Source of the DNA: Endomychus coccineus
Lineage: Eukaryota; Arthropoda; Insecta; Coleoptera; Endomychidae
Reading direction: 5' to 3'
Length of the DNA: 64,000 bases
Assembly (NCBI GenBank): GCA_958510875.1
Contig: OY294068.1
Coordinates: 85,909,043-85,973,042 of the forward strand
The notes below the pieces were generated by a model. It saw nothing but the letters and a program-made list of their open reading frames with translations, made no database searches and was not told the DNA's origin. The first letter of the stretch is position 1; each line of letters opens with the position of its first letter. The position numbers were made by a program, and so were the translations under genes. This document shows, in pieces, positions 58,001-64,000 of this stretch.

Positions 58001-58231
58001 GAACTCGGCGCAGATCTTGATAGACCGGATGCAGAAGGCAGTCATTCTGGGTTCAATTAGAATACTTAGGGCACACGATTTAGGAACCTGAAGCTACTTA
58101 CCGACAGGTGGGGAGGAGTAGCTTCGGTTAACCGCCTTTTAGGTTTTTCTGGCGCGACTGCTGCGATGTCGTCGGAGCTCGCAGCAGCCCCGACGAGGTT
58201 TGAATGTAAAAAAAAACAAACAAAAAAAAAA

Positions 58232-58233
<2 letters not shown>
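55016..58233 (+). mobile_element. R4/Dong-type LINE inserted in a (TA)n microsatellite
   Basis: A single-ORF non-LTR retrotransposon with a C-terminal restriction-like endonuclease. It is bordered by (TA)n on the left (to 55015) and on the right (58234-58285) after an A-rich tail (TGTAAAAAAAAACAAACAAA). The 5' UTR is about 112 bases. Its GC content is clearly higher than the surroundings, so it is a relatively recent arrival. The TA arrays on both sides imply that the array is the insertion target, as (TAA)n is for Dong. Confidence 0.8.
55128..58091 (+). pseudogene. R4/Dong-type Pol: reverse transcriptase plus restriction-like endonuclease, two premature stops
   Basis: One frame of 988 codons, broken only by TAA at 56370-56372 and TGA at 56430-56432. 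N-terminal region: acidic SSSDEEQGQ, then a basic helix IRRIAAQLRRHHHTLK. RT blocks: GTKNCAAPGPDGINIWWWKK, LLPKSGDLSDPKNYRPITCL, WIDYRKAFDSTSHELL, GNSLSPLLFN and the catalytic YMDD (56499-56510). C terminus: zinc motif CRACRKAPETLFHLLSAC, then RPDVVLLDKLIKTMYVIEFS and KWTKYQDLLFELRTLYPG, the restriction-like nuclease with its RPD. It ends VILGSIRILRAHDLGT. Such a protein nicks its target and primes reverse transcription there. Only the two stops mark it as inactive, so decay is recent. Confidence 0.85.
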
Positions 58234-58284
<51 letters not shown>

Positions 58285-58285
58285 A
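58234..58285. repeat. (TA)n microsatellite, right flank of the R4-like LINE
   Basis: About 50 bases of TA with one G, directly after the LINE A-rich tail. Confidence 0.95.
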
Positions 58286-58451
58286 GTAGATGTGCTATGA
58301 CAGTTCGGGCTCAAAATCGACCTTTTTTGCATGTAAATCTCCATAAGGAAATCTAAGGTTCATTTTACCGGAAACTGACCATCCCAAGGTCATCCACATT
58401 CACGCATGCGCAGTCATGTCGATGGGAGGGGTAGGTAGTCTATGGTTCTAT

Positions 58452-58700
58452 GAACTAGTCATCTGTCTACGGTTCCCTCTAACTATGGTTCTGGAAGTCT
58501 GTCATCTGTCTATGGTTCTTCCCTAACTATGGTCTGATGAAGTCGGTGAACTAGTCATCTGTGTATGGTTCTACCCTAACTATGGCCTGGTGGAGTCTGT
58601 GAACTAATCATCTGTGTATGGTTCTTCCCTAACAATGGTCGGGTGAAGTCTATGAACTACTCATCTGTGTACTCACATTCTACTGAAATGATTTTTGTCT
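58452..58700. repeat. Minisatellite with a 53-base period
   Basis: TCATCTGT recurs at 58459, 58502, 58555, 58608 and 58661, so the last four intervals are exactly 43, 53, 53 and 53. Units contain TATGGTTCTTCCCTAACTAT and GTGAACTA with few changes. Confidence 0.85.
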
Positions 58701-58770
58701 ACACACACACCGAGATTCGAACCCGGGAAATAAACTTTAAAGTTAGGCGGCTTAACCGCGGAGGATTTGA
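58680..58770 (-). repeat. tRNA-like (SINE head) repeat, copy 1
   Basis: Read on the - strand it has GCGGTTAAGCCGCC (A-box-like, about 58762-58745) and GGGTTCGAATCTCGG (B-box, 58724-58710). The A-B spacing is short for a true tRNA, so it is a SINE head or tRNA pseudogene. It is preceded by TTCTACTGAAA on the + strand, as is copy 2. Confidence 0.6.
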
Positions 58771-58794
58771 AAGAATTTAATCTAGTATACAAAC

Positions 58795-58892
58795 ACTTCT
58801 ACTGAAAATGAAATATTTTTCTACACACGGGAATCGAACCCGAGAAATAAAATCCAAAGCCAGCTCCTTAACCGCTCAGCTATGGAGGAATT
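58795..58892 (-). repeat. tRNA-like (SINE head) repeat, copy 2
   Basis: On the - strand: AGCTGAGCGGTTAAGGAG (A box, 58881-58864) and CTCGGGTTCGATTCCCG (B box, 58844-58828). It shares CTACTGAAAATGA and TTTTTCTACACACG with copy 1, giving a tandem unit of about 120 bases. Better preserved than copy 1. Confidence 0.65.
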
Positions 58893-58969
58893 GAGAACAA
58901 GCGATTTTAATGTTGTAGATATAACCGCAGGGTGTCCGGTCTGAGTGATAAGTGCGAGTATATTGCAGT

Positions 58970-59700
58970 CTATATGATGCAGGTAATTGTTTTTACATGA
59001 CGTCAGTCATGCAGGTATCTGAACATGTGAAGACGAAGTGTCGGAGCCTACAGCGAGGTATGGAATGTGAAGCTGCTTCTTCATAGCGTCAGTCCTAGGG
59101 TTTTGAAATAGTTATAATAGTGTTGTTTGTACATGTCGTCAGTCACGTGATTTTTGAAAGAGACTGTCACGCGGGGCTTCATCGGGGCATCATGGGAGGG
59201 CTGCTGCTCCTTCATCGGAGTGGGTGTATAGATGGAATGTTATACAGTATGGAGATGATATCTTCTGCATTTCTCAAACGCGATGTTTATAAGGAAATTA
59301 CTTTCAAAACGTTTATTCAAGCTGTCTGTACCTTACTTGATTGCTATATTACAGAATGCGATTTCAATCATCTTAAACATATAGATATACGGGTATTATT
59401 TTTAGTATACAAAATGGAGTTGGGGAACTTCAATGAGGTATGGAATGTGAGGTTATACAGATTGTTTATGTATGACGTCAGTCATGTGAATGTGAATGGA
59501 GCTGGCTCGAGGTGCGGTCTCCAACGAGACAGGTGTGTATGTGAGGTTATACAGAGTATGCAGGTATAATGATGTCTATCACGCAGGTCTTCAGCGAGGT
59601 ATCTACCTTGCAGGAGTCTTCAATGAAATGTGGGGTTGTTTGTACATGCCGTTAGTCGCAGGGGTTTTGTCTGAGCTATAATGATATCGGTCGCGATGCA
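58970..59700 (+). repeat. Degenerate repeat array rich in GACGTCA-type motifs
   Basis: A unit of the form GTTGTTTGTACATG(A/T)CGTCAGTCA, then GCAGGTNTTC-type, then GAGGTATGGAATGTGA recurs in varied form near 59000, 59085, 59135, 59470 and 59645. The 149-codon open frame at 59120-59569 lies across it and has no family resemblance, so no gene is called. Confidence 0.55.
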
Positions 59701-60840
59701 TCGGCCGCTCCACAAGTCTTCAATAAGGGGTCATAACATCTAACATGCGATAGTTTACAAAAAATGCTGCTTCTCATAATAGCGATATTATGAAGCGTTT
59801 GCAGAAATAACTATTAAATCATCTAAGGACTTTTTGCTAGATTAGAACTAGCGAGTACAATATTCGTTATAATATTATAAGTATGCATCATTAGCTCACT
59901 TGAGCGATAAGGTTGTGCTAAATTATCTCCAAGAGCAATGTATTCAACTTGGAATTATCGTAATGATGCGCGATCCTTCAATGTTAAAGTAGTTTCATAA
60001 GTTATCCGAAAGTAATATGAATATATAAAATGTTTTTCCAAAATTAATACCGAAGTAAACATAATTCGCTATAATATTATATTCATTCATGCATGTTTCA
60101 TAAATTATCCGATATAAATCAAATAAGTTTATGCTAAATTAGTAGCAGGTTGAACAATATCCACTATCATATTTTGCGGTAGAGCTACAGCTGGTTCGAG
60201 TGATAAGGAAGTTACGCCGATCACCTTCAAACGCGATGAGAATACTTTATTTCAAATCAAACATATTGTATGTATATATATTCGAATCATATTGATTGTA
60301 AATCGCATAATATGACCCGGAATCTAGCTGCTGGTGATGGAAATATTGTTAATAATTATTAACGTAGTACCCTATAAGCCCTGTAAACGTTATATAATAA
60401 GATTTGCGGCGGATTCGGTAATTCGAGGTATACAATATATAGGTGCGGGAGGGTTGGAGCCCAATACCTATACAGAATCTAGACGAAGCGGTGTTACGCA
60501 TCACGATGATTATTCGAACTGTCTGTACAGCTCGATTGCTATATAACAAAATACATGTTTAATCATCTTAAACATATATATGTGCTAATATAATTTTTTC
60601 GGTATGCAAAAATACACTAATAATAAAAACATTTTCATCAACACACATTTCTTCATAGGAACAGACAGATCGACGGACAGACAGACAGCTTTTTATAAAA
60701 TTCAATCAATTTCAATGGAAACATATATGCGGGGGAGTTTTATAGAGATCGAACTCATTTCCCCAACCACCCAAGAGGTAGAACTATGATGGCAGGATAA
60801 GGAATAGATGTGGATAATAATAATAATCATATGAATATCT
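59701..60840. other. No gene recognised
   Basis: AT-rich DNA with scattered ATAATATTATA tracts. GGGGGAGTTTTATAGAGATC followed by GAACTCATTTCC near 60730-60765 may be a worn third tRNA-like copy. Nothing firm. Confidence 0.4.
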
Positions 60841-61015
60841 TCATAAGCGCTAATCTATATGACATTCAAACACATGCTTCATAAAAGTCTGAATATTGAG
60901 TAGAGCTATAGCATCTTCATAAGCGATCTTTATCAACATTCAGACACTTGTTACGCACGTGATTCAACAGCCTATGACGTCATCATCGTTCACGAACTAT
61001 GATGGGCTGATGAGG
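60841..61015 (+). repeat. 175-base direct repeat, copy 1 (partner 61161-61335)
   Basis: Starts TCATAAGCGCTAATCTATAT and ends CTGATGAGG. It contains CTATGACGTCATCATCGTT. About 93 percent identical by eye to copy 2, with an offset of 320 bases. Confidence 0.9.
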
Positions 61016-61160
61016 AATAAAATACCAATAATAATTATATAAATATCTCCATTAGCAATCTGTACTATCTTTCTTCACGAGCACAACTTTTACAAACTCC
61101 ATACGTTCGCGTAAAAGTTATAATGATAAACACATTTTTTCACGGGTTTACATAATCATT

Positions 61161-61335
61161 TCATAAGCGCTAATCTATATGACATTCAAGCACATGCTTC
61201 ATAAAAGTCTGAACATTGAGTAGAGCTATAGTATCTTCATAAGCGATCATTATCAACATTCAGACACTTGTTTAGCACGTGATTCAACAACCTGTGACGT
61301 CATCATCGTTTACGAACTATGATGGTTCGATGAGG
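61161..61335 (+). repeat. 175-base direct repeat, copy 2 (partner 60841-61015)
   Basis: Starts TCATAAGCGCTAATCTATAT and contains CTGTGACGTCATCATCGTT. The sequence between the two copies (61016-61160) occurs once, so the duplicated unit is about 320 bases with only its first 175 present in the second copy. Confidence 0.9.
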
Positions 61336-62123
61336 ACTCAAACATTGAACAGATGAATCAGCAGGTGGTTTGAGTATTGGAGCAATCAAAAATCTTTGAG
61401 GTTAAATATCTGCTGTAGAAATTACCCCACTATTATAACCTTTTATTTGAGAATATCGATATCTCCCATGTAACGGTTTATTGCCTAAAGCTATTTTGTA
61501 TGCAACATTGTTATCATTTGCGAGCCTACGAGAAATTATCTGTGTGTTGGATAATCTAAATGAATATGTTTGACTATTATTACCTGTAAAGACTCATTTG
61601 AGATTCTTCAAGTTTGAGATTGATAACCCACATGAAGAAAGAAGCTTCAACGATTTGATAGGTTATTTATTATTTTCATATTCGCTATTCTGAATGTGAC
61701 AACTTTATCGGCTGCACGCTTCAACACTCGAGATAAGAGAGAATATTTACGCAAACTGTCTTATAACCACTACTACATATTATAATAATTGAAAAGATAA
61801 CATAATAATCTGAATCACTTTTTTGAGGAACGTTATATGTAAACATGTAATAAAACAAAAGTATATTTATATTTATTCATTAGATAGTAACATAAATTTT
61901 TGTTTCTAACTCTGAAGCGATATTTATGATTTAGATTACAATCCTGATGGGTTGGTCCAGGGGACTGTACTTTACCAAATGGCTCATTCATTAGTGTGAT
62001 GTCTTGCGGGAAAGTGAGAGAAATAAAATACCAAAAATAATAATAATAACATTTATTTAGAAAAATACATTTTGATAGTACATCATTTAGAATTAAAATA
62101 ATAACATTATGATTCATGGTTCT
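61336..62123. other. Downstream flank of the capsid genes, no gene recognised
   Basis: Fragments of - strand frames, for example LSRVLKRAADKVVTF near 61735-61690, could be remnants of a further element gene, but this cannot be supported. The rest is AT-rich. Confidence 0.35.
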
Positions 62124-63327
62124 TCACACTAAACTCCGAACTGATCCTGTAATTGGAGAATACTCCATTATACGGTGGTTAATTATGATTCAATATGCCC
62201 GGGTGTTTTTGGGGAAATTTAGGAAACTTTCCATCTCTAGTTTGACGTCAACTGTTGATGACTTTATAGCATCGTTTTGTTTTGAACAGTCAATCACAAA
62301 AATTGCTCTATTCTTGAATGCTATATAATCTAACATGGGTTCGCTTATTATTTTATTCGAAAATGATTTCTGGAAATCATAGTACATCTGGTATGCTTCC
62401 ACGTATTGCTAGTCGGTGAAATTCAATTTCATTGCTTCATATGGACAACACTCTGAATTCAAGTATAATTTTACATTTAGCAAGTTTATATTATCGAAAT
62501 ATGCACTGTGCTTAACAGGATTATTTTTTCGATCAGTTTGGAAAGCTAAAATCACATATCTGGGTCGTTCCAAATTCATTGATGTTTTAACAGCCCAAAT
62601 GTCGCGAGTGCTCTCCTTCATCAACGGATTTTCATGCAGATCCCAGCTGCGAAACGGAATCAAAATAGGTTTCTCAGCACTCAAATTCTCCAACATTTGA
62701 AATTTACCCTGATCACTTGGAAACACATGTCGCACTTTTAATGCTATCGTCTTCACATTTATTTTAGCCGTTTTCGTGCCTGTGCTATTAGTATAGCAGT
62801 CGTTATCGGTTCGAGACCTTATCAAGCGCAGCTTATGTTTTCCACTTAAAACTTTGTTATAGTCAATGAATAGGCCTAGTAGAAAATTCAGCGGTATCCA
62901 TAGATTGATTTCATTATTGTAGACTGAACTCAATGCATCCTTAAATGACCATCCAGAAATAGCTAGAGGTATAAATTTCATGTTTGGCATATGTTAGGTA
63001 AGCTCTGATGGTGCTGACAATACCAAGATCACGTACTTTGTCTATCTCTTTTCCATTCAATCCATAACTGATATATTCGAAGAGAAACGCTCCGAAATTA
63101 TTCGTTAGTTTACATTCACCATCACCACTTGCTTCTGGCTGGAATTCTGCCTCGATGAATAAAGCAGACGAGGCCAAATCTACCAACACATCTTGTTGAT
63201 TGATTAATATCTCAATTTCATCGCTGTTGCCAAAAGATGTTGTGTGTGGATAGTAGGTATGAGTTTCTTCCCGGATGATGTCTTCAATGAAGTTTGGCTC
63301 GTTGAATATTTGAAGTTTTTCCGACAT
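62124..63327 (-). pseudogene. Double-jelly-roll major capsid gene of a Polinton/adintovirus-like element, lightly broken
   Basis: The ATG at 63327 starts the N-terminal jelly roll. It has NDEIEILINQQDV-type (here SDEIEILINQQDVLVDL), ALFIEAEF, LTNNFGAFLFEYISYGLNG and KEIDKVRDLGIVSTIRAYL. A frameshift near 62941-62990 joins it to the second part: LRLIRSRTDNDCY, RHVFPSDQGKFQM, FRSWDLHENPLMKE, WAVKTSMNLERPRYVILAFQ, then FDNINLLNVKLYLNSECCPY. An in-frame TAG at 62409-62411 and a TGA at 62190-62192 follow. Beyond the latter the frame continues to a natural end at 62124-62126. The protein forms the main capsid shell in related elements. Only three disruptions in about 400 codons make this much younger than the left-edge relic. 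Confidence 0.65.
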
Positions 63328-63396
63328 TGTAACAAAGGGACTTCAAAAAATTTATATTTTCCAATGATAGTGATGCAGAAGCAACCTCCTCCTTCT

Positions 63397-63978
63397 TCAA
63401 TGACAGTGATGCAAGAGCAACCTTCTCCCTAGAGCTCGTTGTAGATAATGACTGATGACCACTATGGAGATGTCTTTTATTGCTAAAATCCAATTCTGAT
63501 CTAAAATATTCAGCGTGATGTTATCGAAGGATGTCTTGCTGATGACCGGTAGATAAATAAGATTCTTCGGCTCTATATCAATGGAAAACCCAGGTAGTAC
63601 AAGAGGTGAGAACTCATATATCGTATGAGCTATCCTATTGTTATAATATGCTCCTGCGGTTAAGTTACACTCCACTCTAATAGTTTGAACTTTGATTATG
63701 TTTATAGGTCGATCAGATACGTGTAGTTCACGAGATGTCAATTTCTTTTTGCTGAATCCCAACAGTTCGCTTATACTATCTTTAGGAATAAAATTCACTT
63801 CAAAATCACTCTTCAGCTCTGTGTGTAGAGTGTTGTTGTTAGATTTTATTGATAATTTCCGGTCACGCTCTTCTTGCTTCACTCCTATCCCACAAACTGT
63901 ACTTTGTATGAAATCTTCGATGTCTGTCAACTCGTAGGACCCCGTAGGTATAGTAACTACTTCTTCCTCACCCTTCAC
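63397..63978 (-). CDS. Single-jelly-roll (penton-like) minor capsid gene, partial at window edge
   Basis: The frame runs from about 63978 (GTG in the track; the true start is likely lost or beyond the edge, as TGA/TAA stops flank it) to 63399. It reads VVTIPTGSYELTDIEDFIQ, LSIKSNNNTLHTELKSDF, SISELLGFSKKKLTS, then VECNLTAGAYYNNRIAHTIY, EFSPLVLPGF and NLIYLPVISKTSFDNITLNI. This is the small jelly-roll protein that accompanies the double-jelly-roll capsid gene in Polinton-like elements, and the capsid gene begins 70 bases downstream on the same strand. After LDQNWILAIKDISIVVIS the sequence departs from the family, so the C terminus is frameshifted. A roughly 30-base tandem duplication at 63365-63430 lies at this point. 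Confidence 0.55.
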   Translation of the reverse strand: MKGEEEVVTIPTGSYELTDIEDFIQSTVCGIGVKQEERDRKLSIKSNNNTLHTELKSDFEVNFIPKDSISELLGFSKKKLTSRELHVSDRPINIIKVQTIRVECNLTAGAYYNNRIAHTIYEFSPLVLPGFSIDIEPKNLIYLPVISKTSFDNITLNILDQNWILAIKDISIVVISHYLQRALGRRLLLHHCH

Positions 63979-64000
63979 ATTTTATAATAAAATTTATTGA

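Noticed and set aside
55016..58091. R2 element in ribosomal DNA
   Set aside because: Flanks are TA microsatellites with no 28S sequence, and the N terminus lacks the R2 zinc-finger array.
58436..58700. CRISPR-like array
   Set aside because: The 53-base units are contiguous tandem copies without unique spacers, in eukaryotic DNA.
59120..59569. 149-codon + strand open frame
   Set aside because: It lies across a degenerate repeat array and shows no family resemblance.

Overview
This is an AT-rich stretch of animal nuclear DNA, most likely from an insect. Coding sequence is split by large introns with GT/AG borders, and the rest is packed with decayed BEL/Pao, Ty3/gypsy, LINE, Tc1/mariner, Helentron and Penelope-like relics, a mixture typical of arthropod (for example beetle) genomes. 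The species cannot be named from the window.

The only host gene recognised is on the + strand: the 3' part of a dipeptidyl peptidase of the DPP4 family (peptidase S9B). Its five exons are 1959-2188, 17533-18297, 19752-19909, 28510-28721 and 38759-38896. The splice phases join cleanly into 500 codons plus a stop. Ser, Asp and His of the catalytic triad are all present, so it is an enzyme-type member rather than a catalytically dead DPP6/DPP10 type. The gene begins outside the window to the left, and a poly(A) signal lies about 100 bases after the stop.

The introns are transposon graveyards. Bases 1-1290 hold a relic of a Polinton/adintovirus-like element (end of a cysteine protease, then a decayed double-jelly-roll capsid gene). 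Intron 2189-17532 holds a Helentron 3' end, a tyrosine-recombinase relic, and a three-level nest: a MITE inside a BEL/Pao element inside an LTR of a Ty3/gypsy remnant. It also holds a 2.4 kb fold-back and a Penelope-like tail. Intron 19910-28509 holds a second BEL/Pao element on the - strand whose integrase is split by a 1.87 kb fold-back element. Intron 28722-38758 holds a decayed mariner-like transposase, a nearly complete but broken I-type LINE with RNase H, and a Tc1/mariner-like element with 470-base inverted arms.

Downstream of the gene (39,000-64,000) the DNA is mostly non-coding. It holds an unrecognised intronless pseudogene, a TA-flanked MITE, a mariner relic, a - strand LINE tail, and an R4/Dong-type LINE lying between (TA)n arrays. 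A repeat-rich block follows: a 53-base minisatellite, tRNA-like repeats, degenerate repeats carrying GACGTCA motifs, and a 320-base-offset duplication. The right edge (62124-63978, - strand) carries two adjacent virus-type capsid genes, a single-jelly-roll gene followed by a double-jelly-roll major capsid gene. They are better preserved than the left-edge relic and belong to a different subfamily.
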